The translations under genes were made by a program, and so were the position numbers. A DNA stretch of 64,000 nucleotides from Toxonevra muliebris. Its lineage: Eukaryota; Arthropoda; Insecta; Diptera; Pallopteridae. Shown one piece after another: positions 48,015 to 59,373 of the stretch (positions are counted from its first letter, which is position 1; each line of letters begins with the position of its first letter). Below the pieces are notes generated by a model that was not told the origin of the DNA, made no database searches, and was given only the letters and a program-made list of their open reading frames with translations. Location: positions 58,707,776 to 58,771,775 of the forward strand of contig OY829326.1 of assembly GCA_963691655.1 (NCBI GenBank), in the 5' to 3' direction.

Positions 48015-50800
48015 TTTGCTTAAAAATATCGCCCTAGCTAGAGCCATGTCTAATTTGCCACTGCACACTTATTCGAATTTCATATTTGGAATTTAATAAC
48101 CACATTTTGTGCATAGCTTTTTGAAGAGAGGTATTTTAATACAAGAACCTTGGCATTGTTCTTCTTCTCTTTTTTAAATACGTTGAGGGAGCCCTTCGGG
48201 TTTTCCTCAAAATTTCAAACTTCTATGTACTAGAGTACGCCTACTTCGATTCTAGCAAAATGATAGATTTCACTGCACGTAAAACTTCAGATTAAGAACC
48301 GGTAACTCCAAGGACTCATAGGCATCATTTCTAGTGTGTTTGCAGGACGTGTATAAAGGGGACTGGAGGACGAATGTGTTTTCTTAATGCCATAGCTCTT
48401 GTATTTAATCTCTCTTCTCAAAAATACAAAACACCATAACAGCACAATGTTGGTTGGTTTTTGAGAGCAAAAATTAAATTATCCTCACTATCTTTCTTCC
48501 TTCATAACAAAGTCCTCTCCTTAAAACAAACTATGGTGAGATGAAACTTTTATAAACATAATTTTTTATTTCCAATAGATGTCAAAAAGAGCGTTAATTT
48601 CCCTGATGACATTTTAAGTAGAATTTCACTTTTCTCTATAAAACTTTACGTTATTGTTACAAAATTTTTCCCCCCCAGCAAAATCCAAAGGAACACGAAA
48701 ATTGGAAACAAAAATGCTAATGCAACAATCTTATAAACATAACAGCAAATTAAGTTATTATAACACAACAAACATGACGTAAACACAATGAGACACATGT
48801 CGCGTGACAGTTGGTAACACATATCAGCAGCCAGAACAACAACAACGACAATAAAGGAAAAATGTAAAATTTTATACGCAGAAAGTAGTAGTATTTAGAA
48901 GTTGAAACAGAAGAAAGAAAAAAAAGACATTTTGATAAGCGACATGATAACAAGGTGAACGTGATGTGCATGTTAAAATAAAAACAACAAGAATGAGCGA
49001 AAAAAACCAAAAGATACAAGTTGTCAAAACGAAAAAGTAGAAGGACAAGCAGAGGCAGCGTGTGTATGATGTGTGATAGTGTTATAAAAAGTAGCAGTCA
49101 GGCAAGCAGTTAGGGAGCAGTCAGATGGAGAGAGAGAGAGGAGAGAATGTCAAGCAAACATGCAGAGAGTAATGCGAGAATGACATGTGATGTGTTTGTG
49201 TGTGTGTGATGTGATGCGCGCCTTCAAACGCGTTACAAAAATGTTACACTTCTGGCACTGTGTTTTGTTTTCGCCTATATGTGCATATGTATATGTACAT
49301 TTATATGCTTCAGTGTGCTCTTTTGTCATAAACTTTCACTTTTGATGGCTTAATTTTAGTTGAAACAAAATTTACAGGTTTTTTTTTTCATATTTTGCAT
49401 TTTCGTTTTGTTTTTTTTTTTCTTCTTTTATTGTTATTATTTAGTTTTGTTTTAAATTTACAAAACGGAAAAAAGCGGATTACAAAAAAAAAGACAGAAA
49501 AACACAAACAGCTCAAAAATACTGTACAACTACAACAAATAAATGTAACTGTTTTTTGTTGTTTTCTTCGTTGGGTTTTTTTTGTTATATTTTCACACAA
49601 AACAAAACACAAAAAAACAAAACAAAATATAAAACGAAAACAATATACACGAGAAATGAAAGCGAAAATGCTTATGACGCCAACCATTAAGGAAAAAGCA
49701 GCAGACATATTCAGCAGAAGCAGTAACAAACCGACAGACATGCTGACTTTTGTGCTACTTCCGGTGGAAGAGCGGGCGCGCGTGAGTCTCCGCTACTTTT
49801 GTCGGTACTTTTATATGTATGCGTCTATGTGTCTATTTATATATGAATTTTTAAGTATAGACAACGTTTGTCATTATTATTTTTATTATTATCCTGTTGG
49901 ATGGCAGTAAAGTGCATTGGTTTAAAAAAGAAACTAATATTGTGGAGAGAGAGATAGAGAGAAGTTAGAAAAGTGTTATAACTCTTTTTTACATATTTTT
50001 TCTTTGTGTTAGTATGTGTGTTGTGCGTAAATTTCACTTTTTACTTGTGCACAAAAACCAAAATAGAAAAATCCATTTTGAAAACTGTTTTTAGTTACAA
50101 GTAAAGTTATCTGCAGGTAGAAAGTAACAAGAAAACATTGTAATAAAAATTTATTATCTTCAAGATACATAAATCGTGAAACAAAGTAAATATTTTGTAA
50201 CTTGCACGGCAACTGCAATAACGCCTATCAATATAAAATTTTCTTGCACTTGTTATTGTTATGTGCGTTGGCATACTAAGCATTGGGTTTTACTGGTCTG
50301 TGAATGAACTTGACTCACGCTTATTCAAACTCAAAAATAACATCTTCCCACCAGTTTGAACCAATGTAGAAAAGAACTTGCAACTCTTAAACTCAGGCTA
50401 GATATTACACTTAAATGGGATTGTGGGCTATAGAAACATTGAGCGCAAAGAAAATGCAGGCGAATTAACTAGGCAAGAATAAATAAATTGGCACTTATCA
50501 GATGCTAATATTTCCTTTCCCCGGGCAATCTCTTACTACCTATAATCCGCAAACTGCAGACATAACAGACTCTTCACTTAAGCCAAAGCTATGAGAACTT
50601 AACCGAAATTCAACGTAACAAGAGCCAAGCAGTTACTAAGGTAAAGTCGACCGAATGTTTTTGTAGCATGTACGTGGAAGACGAAATATTTTTTCAAATT
50701 TTGAGGTCTGCAATTGCCAGCCAAAAGATCGTGCCCTGCAGAAAAATGTTTATTTTTTTATTTGGTCGAAATACGTAGAGCAAAATTGTTATAAAGTGGC
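48015..50800. other. Gene-less low-complexity DNA
   Basis: Poly-T/poly-A, CAA and GAGA runs (49130-49142) dominate 48.7-50.2 kb. A stretch at 49657-49791 has higher complexity (see findings). No gene is supported. Confidence 0.45.
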
Positions 50801-50838
50801 AATTAGTTGTTTACATTTTTAAATTATTCTAGATTCAA

Positions 50839-51590
50839 AATGTCTGTTTTTGAGGCAAGTTCTCGTCATTTGCAGTTAGTTTCGAAAACAGCAGCTGAGG
50901 CTCATCAAATACTTTTAAATACTTACGGCGAGGCTGCTCTGAGTGAAGAACGTGTCGTGATTGGTTTCGTTTTAAAAGTGGTGATTTCAATGTCGAGGAC
51001 AAGCATGGTGGTAGGAAAAAAAAAAAAACATTTCTAAAAACGACGAATTGGAAGAACTGCTCGATGAAGTTTCGAGTCAAACGTAAGAACAACTAGCTGG
51101 AACTTTGGGAGTAACTCAGCAAGCCATCTCAAAATGCCCAAAGGCCAATGGCATGATTAAAAACAAGAAAAATGTGTTTCATACGAGTTGGCACCGAGAG
51201 ATATTAAACGGCGTTTATTTTCATGTGAACAACTTCTTCAAAGACAGAATCGGAAGGGATTTCTACATCGTATCATAACCGGCGTCGAAAAATGGTTCCA
51301 TTACCATAATCCCAACTGCAGAAAGTCTTGGAGAATGCCCGTACATGTCTCCACGTCGACCAGGCGAAGGTTATGCTCTGCATATGGTGGGGCCAGCTCG
51401 ATGTGATATGCACGCTACGAGCTAGTGAAAACGAGTGAAACCATCACAAGAGACCGGTACCGAACGTAATGAATGCGTTTGAGCCGAGCACTGAAGGAAA
51501 ACGGGCACAGTACCAAGAATGGTCAAGACATACTTGGAAACCCCAAAATGGGAGGTCTTGCATAATATGTATTATTCAAAGCAGGGGTGA
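50839..51590 (+). pseudogene. Second mauritiana-type mariner transposase, heavily decayed
   Basis: The frame at 50839 reads MSVFEASSRHLQLVSKTAAE, then AHQILLNTYGEAALSEE, the Mos1-like N-terminus. Later frames give YELAPRDIKRRLFSCEQLLQ and then GFLHRIITGVEKWFHY: the first catalytic Asp of TGDEKW is Val here. Around 51520 QYQEW passes directly into KTYLETPKWEVL, so the stretch with the second Asp (HDNARPH) has been deleted. An A run at about 51017 breaks the N-terminal frame. It resembles the element at 18468-19736 but is older or more damaged. No terminal repeats were found, and the 3' end stops at about 51575. Confidence 0.8.
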
Positions 51591-51599
51591 TCAGTCAGA

Positions 51600-52320
51600 A
51601 GCTCAATTGGCTCTTTTGGCTCATTTTCAAATTGTGTTTGTTGTAATGGCTTATTTGGCTCTTTTAAAATACATGTGTTTGTTGTATTTTAATTTTTTAC
51701 AACAAACACAAGAATTATTGTATTTCGAGCACACATGAATTTTTGTTTTTTTTTTTCCTCGATCAGATTTGTTTGTTGTTGCCTCGTTACCGAAATCATT
51801 TCATTGCTATGAATATTTGTTGTTGCGGTCGCGCGCTAAGAATTTGTTTTTATTTTCCCTATGTTCTTAGTGCCGAAATCAATCCATTGCTTTCATTTAG
51901 CATCACGTGCATGCCTCATTGCCGAAATCATTTTATTGCTATGAATATTTGTTGTTGCGGTCGCGCGCAAAGAATATTTTTTGAGCCTCGATGCCGAAAT
52001 CATTGCATTGCTATGAATATTTGTTGTTGCGGTCGCGCTATAAGAATATTTGTTTTTGTTTTTCGCTTGATCATATTTGGTTGTGTTTGTTGATGTCTTA
52101 TGCCAGTAGTTCAATGGGCTCTTAACAACAAACACAAAAATTGTTGTTGTTACTTTCATTTCGCAGCGCCTGATCAGGGATTGTTGTTTGTGTGTTTTAT
52201 TTTGCTTGATCAAATTTCTTTAATTTGTTATTGTCCCACTACTTAAATCATTTAATTTCCTTCATATCGCATCGAGCACTTGATAAATTTTTGTTGTCGC
52301 ACTACTGAAATAATACAAGT
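51600..52320 (+). repeat. Short complex tandem array (TTGTTGTTGCGGTCGCGC unit)
   Basis: The unit CCGAAATCATTTCATTGCTA, followed by TGAATATTTGTTGTTGCGGT and CGCGC, occurs at 51790, 51923 and 51994. Degenerate versions lie at about 51872 and 52240. Spacing is about 133 and 71 bases. The 116-codon frame across it simply repeats the same peptide (IAMNICCCGRA) and is not a credible gene. Confidence 0.75.
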
Positions 52321-52396
52321 CGTCGCCTGAGAATTGATTTGGTGTATAGGCATAGGAATACTTATACACATACGCCAAATCAATTCTCAGGCGACG
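52321..52396. mobile_element. 76-bp palindromic MITE P76, solo copy
   Basis: The 27-base arms at 52321-52347 and 52370-52396 (ends CGTCGCC/GGCGACG) pair with one mismatch, which would be a G-U pair in RNA. It is flanked on both sides by AAGT (52317-52320 and 52397-52400), a 4-bp target duplication different from the ATAA of the two embedded copies. This copy is outside the 1.2-kb repeat, so the palindrome moves on its own or did so. Confidence 0.85.
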
Positions 52397-52404
52397 AAGT
52401 GTGC

Positions 52405-54945
52405 GCAAAGAAGAATATTGCTGTTTTTGTGTGTTTGTTCTGTTTTGTTTTTGCTTCCATTCTCATTGTGTCACAGGTGGTGATGTTGTGATCATTGTTG
52501 TTGTTGTGGTTGTTGCTTGGCTCCCAAATTATTTTTGGTGGTCACCACTGATTCAAAGTATTGTTCGTACTTTTGACAATATTGTAAGTACTTTTTGACA
52601 ATAAGCTTTTAATTAAAAAAAAAAATTGCGGAAGCAAAGTTGTATACGTAATAAGTATATGGCAAGTAAATCAACGTAAACAAGTTAGCATACTGATATA
52701 TTTTCCAAGAGATGGCAGCTCTCAAGGATGTTTTGACACTGCTGAGAACATTATCTCATTTTTTAGTTTTTTTTCCATGATTTTTTTTACTTTATAATGA
52801 AACAAAGTAAATCAATATACTTGGTAATAAAATTTCTGTAGATAGCAAATAGCTGTCATGGTTTTTTTATTTTCGAATCCCAAATAAAAAATTGATACAT
52901 GCAAATAAAAACTTTTTCTTGAATTTCTGTTGATTAAAATGCGATACATTGGAAGCAACTACTTGTGATAAGCCGGCCAAGTGGACTAAGTATCGACAAA
53001 CTTTTCTTCCAATATATCACTTTGAATTGGTTAGTTGAGTTTTTGTATTGAGCCACCAACTCATGGGTTCTTCAGAACAACGCAGACAGCAAACGAAACT
53101 CACACACCCCAAGTGAGCACGATAGGCCAACGCACTTTGATCAAACATGTTTCCTGACATTTATGGCCTTATCAAATTCAAAGTACTTTCTTCCTTTTTT
53201 TTCTTGCTTTTACTTACATATCTTCGTCTTCCAATCCACACAAGACCTTTCTCTTTGGGTTAGTCAAAAAAAAAATTCCACTGGACTTCATTCTGGGATT
53301 TGCGTTGGCGCCAGGTTTAGCCAAACAATTATTTTTGTCCTATTGGTGGCATTTTCGCAACTAATTATATTTTATATTTTATGACAAACTTATTTTGTAA
53401 ACTGCTTTTATCTTATCAATTCAAAATTTTTCAAAACATTTGCACCCTGTTTTCCACGGGCTATTCTAAATTTGTACAGATTTCATATACCAAACGTTAT
53501 GAGCAGGAAGCGGAAAAATTCAAAATAAAAATTATAATCTATAGTATTCAACGATTTTTCAAATGTTTTTTATTTCTATCTCTTTCTTTCTCATAAGCGA
53601 CATAGTTAGAAATACGAAAATCTGGAATTTGGAATATCAAAATCAATGCTTACTATAAATAGGAAATTTTAATTTGCCTTTTTCCCGCTCCCTGGTGATG
53701 AGTTAATTTTTCTAATTTTAATTTTTAACAGTGCGGATCATTTCAACCATTCTACACCTTCTCCTACATATGTTATAAATAATATTTTCATATAGATAAC
53801 TTTCTATAATCTAATTCTTACCCCATCATATGTAAATATATAACTTAACTATTTAAATATTTATTTAGAAATTTACAAAAAAAAGAAGCAATGCATTGAA
53901 TATTTATAAATGCACAAATGCACAAAGTTATTGTATTTGGTGAATGATGATCATTCAAAAACACAATATGATACAATGTGAGACTCACTAATATCATCGA
54001 CAACAACAATAACAACAGCAACCATCAACTCAAGTTCAACTCTCGTGGGTTTTTAATGTTGTGCTGCTATTTTTTGTTTCTACTACTTCGATTTCGAATG
54101 CTGCTATTTTTTTTGCCACACGATAGATAAGTATTTCCCTATTTTATTATACATATTTGTTTGTATTCTTTGAACTATTTCTCTTTTGTTGCTTGTTGCT
54201 GTAGTCTCTACTAGTTTCATATATTATGCTTACAAGTGTCTTGTATCATTTGCATCATCAGCTGCAACAACAAACATTGATAGCCGTCATCATCGTCAAT
54301 GAGGATGCTCATCATCCTCATCATCATCAACTTCCGCAACGTCCTGATCATCATCATCTCCATCATCGCCATCTCCATCATTATTTATTTTGCTTATTGT
54401 GGCATTGAGTGTTGCATGCTAGAATGCTACTGCAAGCACACTTATTCGTACTTATATTCATGTATGTTGCTCTTATGTTGTTATTGATGTTGTTACTGCT
54501 GTTGTTTTCTTTTTATTGTTGATTTTTATTTGAATTGAACATTTATTGCAATGTGCTGTTGCTGTTGTTGTGTACCAACAACATATAATACACATGCAAT
54601 AAAGAAATCAAATTGTACATATGAAACATATGTGCAATTTTTATTAAAAAAAAATGTATATATCAAAAATGAAATGATGTTGAAATCTTTTTTTCTTTTA
54701 ACTGAGAGTGTTGCATAGTAATTTTGTAGTTTTGTTATAAAATCTGCTGATATTTTCATTTAGAAAAAAATTGTATTTTATCGTTAATATTATTGCTTTA
54801 ACAAGTGTTGCTGATTTTATGCATAGTTTTCAATTGCAACTGCATCAATAGACTGATTGCACGCATATACAAACAAGCAACAAATACGTAAGCAAATGAA
54901 GCATTAACAGCATAACATTATGTGCTAACTAACAAACACACATAT
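52405..54945. other. Gene-less stretch with microsatellites
   Basis: No gene is supported. At 54300-54390 there is an impure CAT/ATC microsatellite. At 54609-54640 a 14-bp inverted repeat surrounds GAAAC. The rest is A/T-rich. Confidence 0.45.
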
Positions 54946-54952
54946 GTAGGTA

Positions 54953-55130
54953 GGCACTAGCGGATCTAGACATTTCCGACGGGGGATTTTAGTTTTTCGT
55001 CCCTTAAAAGTTTTAATTTGATTCATGACCAACAATTAAAAGTAATTTTATAGTTTAAACGGCAAGTGGGATGTTGGGGGGAGTGAGTTGGGGATTGTTC
55101 CCAAAACCCTCTCTAGGACCCACCAGTGCA
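54953..55130. mobile_element. hAT-like MITE (about 175 bp)
   Basis: The left end CACTAGCGGATCTAG and the right end read inwards, CACTGGTGGGTCCTAG, are inverted repeats with a few mismatches. The flanks TGTAGGTA (left) and AGTAGGTA (right) agree at seven of eight positions, as expected for an 8-bp hAT target duplication. No coding capacity. Confidence 0.55.
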
Positions 55131-55309
55131 AGTAGGTATATACGCACATACGCAAAAGTAAGAAGTCCAACACTGTTTTTTTTATTAAATTTTCTATTTG
55201 AAAACATGATGATTATTATTTTAGTTTTGAATAATGACTTGCGCACACATACTTGCATAAATATAATACAATTTCATGTGAGAAGTAACTTAGCAATCCG
55301 AATTTAGAT

Positions 55310-55800
55310 GGAAAGGCTGAACAACTTGTACCACATCAAGAGCGATGTGGCCTCAATATAAGCTCTCTAAAACTAACCAGCCTTTTCTAGGGTGGGAACC
55401 GCACGAATAACAGCCTCATTTACGGAATATTGAATGATTGTCTCGCATGCAATGATTCTGGGCGTCCCTCATAATGATTTCTGCCGTAATTGTCATTGCA
55501 TCAAAGAGATTGAATGTCTCTGAGTGACTGCCTGGCTTTGGCAAGATATAGAGTCAAACCCTTTAGCAAACCTTTCCTTAGTAGCATAAGTAAATAGAAG
55601 AGGCTGCTAATATCAGTCTCCATATTCTGTTGAAGTTTTTTGATTTGATTAAATGGATCATGGAGACCTAACACACTAGAATATCCTTCCTTCGACTTAA
55701 CCATCGAGATATTGGTATTAAAAAGGCGCTATTGCGCTAATTGGGTTTCTCCGGGTAATCGGAGGAGCAACCATTTAACTTAACTTAACAAAATTAGACA
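55310..55800 (+). mobile_element. Possible non-LTR retrotransposon 3' end
   Basis: The stretch is more G/C-rich than its flanks and ends with GGCGCTATTGCGCTAATTGG, a G/C-rich segment and TTTAACTTAACTTAAC. Such repeats of TTAAC or CCTAAC close many fly non-LTR elements. Translation gives no clear RT motif, so this call is weak. Confidence 0.3.
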
Positions 55801-55854
55801 ATTCCATTCCAAGTGATAGAAGTTCAACAACCTAGCCAAATCTGAATAGATTTA

Positions 55855-56044
55855 ATATATCTGTGGCAATAAGGAATAACAGCTAAACTCAAAAGTCGAA
55901 AACTTGCTGCGTATTTTTTATTATAAATCCCAAAATGTTGAAAGTAAGAACTTTCAATATTTTGGGTTTTATAATGAAAAATACGCAACAGGTTTTTAGT
56001 CGACTTTTGAGTTTAGCTGTTATTCCTTATTGCCACAGATATAT
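55855..56044. repeat. Long fold-back (about 92-bp arms, 4-nt loop)
   Basis: The arm 55855-55945 and the arm 55950-56044 are inverted copies with roughly six mismatches and one small indel. The outer word ATATATCTGTGGCAATAAGG is identical in both. The loop is only AAGA. A transcript would form a nearly perfect hairpin of about 190 nt. Confidence 0.85.
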
Positions 56045-56610
56045 GTATATTAGATGGCTTATTTGTTCCATACATTTTGCTAGAGTACTTCAGATATTCC
56101 TTACGACAGCAGAATATGAAAATAGGGTGCTAAAAACCAAACATAATGAAAAAAAAAATTTAAATTTTGCGAAAACTGAATTCGCTACTCCAAAAAGCGT
56201 GATTTAAAAGTATGTTTTACAATGGGTTTGGGATCTTGTATAGAAAAAACATTTATTTTGCATATAAAAGTATTTCAGATATCTACTCCTATTTATAATA
56301 GAACGCTTAAGTGAATGGCATACTCAGGTTTTTGACACAACTGAATAGAAAGCCACCCCTAGCGCTTAAAGTTTCCATTTGGTACTTTTTTTTACGAATT
56401 TTTAAATTCATCTATTAGGATTTTGAAGATAGCAGTAATTTTATTAAAATTAAAGTACATAGGATTGTAGGTCATTCAATTTAGTTTATTAAAAATACAA
56501 TTTTTCAAATCGTTTTTTCATTTTGTTTGGTTTTTATCATCCTATTTTCATATACTGCTGTCGCAAGGAAGATCTGAAATACTTTAGCAAAATAACCCAT
56601 CTAATGTATA
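56045..56610. mobile_element. Inverted-repeat element next to the fold-back
   Basis: Arms of about 110 bp at 56044-56163 and 56498-56610 are inverted copies (for example TGCTAGAGTACTTCAGATAT on the left and, complemented, TGCTAAAGTATTTCAGATCT). The left arm has a 14-base insertion. The left end abuts the fold-back exactly, so the two may be one compound element. No coding capacity. Confidence 0.7.
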
Positions 56611-57109
56611 TTTAGAATATAGTTTTAATTAAAGTATTTATGAGTAGATTGGTTGACTTTCAGTTCCAATGGATGCTAAGAGATCAAAAGACCTCCTTGC
56701 GGGTGACCCTGCACCCATTCGTAGGGTAATCGATTATGGCGTGGTTGGCAATTTTAGAAAGCCTTAAATTTTCGAAAAAAATATACTTCAAACAGGCCAT
56801 ACATTCTGTCAAAAAAGTATCTGGAATTTGTCAAGTAAAAATTCCAAAAAGTTGTAGTAGTAATGGTCTACTTTGACGCAAAGCTTAAGGCCGATCTGTC
56901 AAGTAGTTTGATTACAGATGTTAATTTCGTTAGTCCATAAATAAATATTCAACATTAACTCTCCATAGTAAAAATTATATTAAGTAAAATAGTTTTTTTT
57001 TTCATTCTTAAGGTATCGAAAAAAAACTACAAAATTTTAGAAACCGGTTTTCTCGACTGTTAAATTGTAGTTCATGATTTTTATATTACCGTTAGATTAC
57101 TCAATTAGC

Positions 57110-57435
57110 TTTAAAAAAAATTGTATACAACTACCTACAACACAAAAAACGTAAAATTTTTCCCAAACTGCAAAAAAAAAAATTTTTAAGTTAAATACTA
57201 TAATACAAAAGGGCTTAAAAAAATATTTACCAAACTAATCGCAACGAATTTTTAAACAAACAATGTACATAAATTTGCGCTTTAAAAAAAAAAAATTGTG
57301 TCTGCAAATGCGATTTCATCTTTGTTTTGAATTCGACGCACTTTTGCTTCTTTTATCTTTAAATTTCTAGTATTTTTAACTTAAACTATAAAACTCTTGA
57401 TCTAAAAATACAATGTGTTAGTCGAATAAATAATT
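57110..57435 (+). repeat. Dispersed repeat R340, copy 1
   Basis: This matches 62085-62430 in the same orientation (shared words CTAATCGCAACGAATTTTTA and TTAGTCGAATAAATAA), with substitutions and indels. Its nature is unknown. No coding capacity was seen. Confidence 0.7.
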
Positions 57436-57439
57436 TTTC

Positions 57440-59370
57440 TTTTAAAAATATTTTTTTTTTTTTATAATATCTTTTCCGAAACAATATAAAATTTAGTTCA
57501 GAGAAATCTCTTCTTGCACTTACTTGTATCTCAGGAACTGCAAAAATCTCTTGTGAATCTTCAAAGAATAAAGGCAGTTCAGTTCTGTAATGTTCCCTTA
57601 ATTCTAAAATATTGTATCCTTTCGGAATTCTGCAACCAGCAATTGTTGAAAGAATTGTTAATAAAATATTTTTCTTTTTCTTTCTATATACACACAATTA
57701 CAATGAATTTCACAACAACAATAATTTGTCTGTTAAAATGAAACAATGTTGCCATCGAAATGGAACTACGATGTTTTTTCTTATGCGTTTTGCGGGATTT
57801 TTCAATTATGGGTTTGAGATTTTTCATGTGCTTGTGCTTTGGGGCTTTTCTCTTGAAGAAAACTATGTTACCCGAGCCCGTTTTTTGTAAAGTGACGAAA
57901 CAAAAATAAAACACAAGCAACGAAAAGTGTCACGAGTAAGTATTTACGTTTTACATAGTAAAACGTAAGCAACTAAATTAACAAAGTTTTTACGACTTTT
58001 CTGAAATAACACTTGTAATTTAAGATGTTGCTACGCATTTTTCATCGATTTTTGTAATTTTACCTAAATAGGATTATTTGCTTATCAGATTATGATATCC
58101 TTAATTTTAATCCAATAGATAAGTTTTCACGACTATTGTGAAACAAAAAAGTTACTTTAGGTGGTTAGTTTGAATCACAATCACAAAACACCATGCCTTT
58201 TTTCTAGTCCCAACCATATTTATTTACTTAGTTACTTTACCAAAGTTCAAACTGAAAGATCTAGCAATTTTGCAGGTATTAATAACTTAAATGTTATATT
58301 AGTATGTGGATATGCCCCTTGTTCGTTCGATTAAGCTAAAACTTACTTCGTAAATGTTTTTGTTGAATTTCATTGTTCTTCAATAACATTTTCTACTTTT
58401 GTCCACCCGTTGTATAGAAACGATGCACTGAGTGTCACAATATGCTTAACTAAACAGCATTGCTTGGAATTCAATATGTAAAAACTCGAAAATGTATCAA
58501 ATTGAAGCAGTCGCCGTCACTTTTTTTTATAAATGTTAATTACAAATTATCGCGACTTTACTTTAAATTAATAAAATCTTAATTAAAGGAAAAACAAATG
58601 CCGTCAGCACTATAGCTAAGAAATGCAAATACTAACGAATGGCGATACCTACGTTACCAACTATCTCAGTGGAGGCTTGGGTGCAGGTTCGCAAAAAAAG
58701 TTACTTCTGCACTTGTCACACGCATTACACTTTTCGTGTAATTTATGGACAAAAGTACTGATATGCAAATAGTGTGTACAATTTTTTCAATACTTTGAAA
58801 ATTTTCCTCAACCATTTTTGATATATATTTTTAATACATAAGTATATTCCACAACCAATTTATATGAATTATATGTTGCATACTTTTAGGCTCAAAGTAT
58901 GTTGGAAAATAAAATTATTTGTGGAATAGTTCCCAATAAAGTTTAAGACTTGAAATTACTGTAGAATACATACAGTGCATAGCGGAGTCGTACCGTTGAG
59001 TTGATTCTTAGAGGAGAAACCACAAACGAGAGAATCAAAGTTATCCCGCCAATTTACAACAAATACACCTCTCTTGTAGAAGTCTGCTTATCCCCATTCC
59101 CGGTAGTACGATTTAGTATTTATTTACTATTGAGGTATATAATGTGAAGCGGGCACCGAAAAAAAGAAATTCGTTGACATTCGGCTTAATTGAGCTTCTA
59201 GAAGATATAAATAGTAATTTTTGGAATTAAGCAAATTTACAATAAAATATTGAAAATAGTGATTTAAATAGGAAATTTAGTGTTCTTTTCAATTAAGAAA
59301 TCAGATCCGAAATTAAAATAAATTTCAATAAAATTTCGTTCTTTTTAAAAAGATACGTTAAAAAAAAAAA
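57440..59370. other. No recognisable gene
   Basis: A/T-rich DNA. A perfect 11-bp inverted repeat with a 3-base loop (TTACGTTTTAC) lies at 57944-57968. The frames around 57.4-57.9 kb overlap on both strands and have no known motif. Confidence 0.45.
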
Positions 59371-59373
59371 AAC

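Noticed and set aside
49388..49910. 171- and 117-codon frames on opposite strands
   Set aside because: Mostly poly-T/poly-A translation. Only the short part 49657-49791 was kept as a possible exon.
51743..52093. 116-codon frame with three Cys-rich repeats
   Set aside because: The repeated peptide follows from the tandem DNA repeat, and the opposite strand is open as well.
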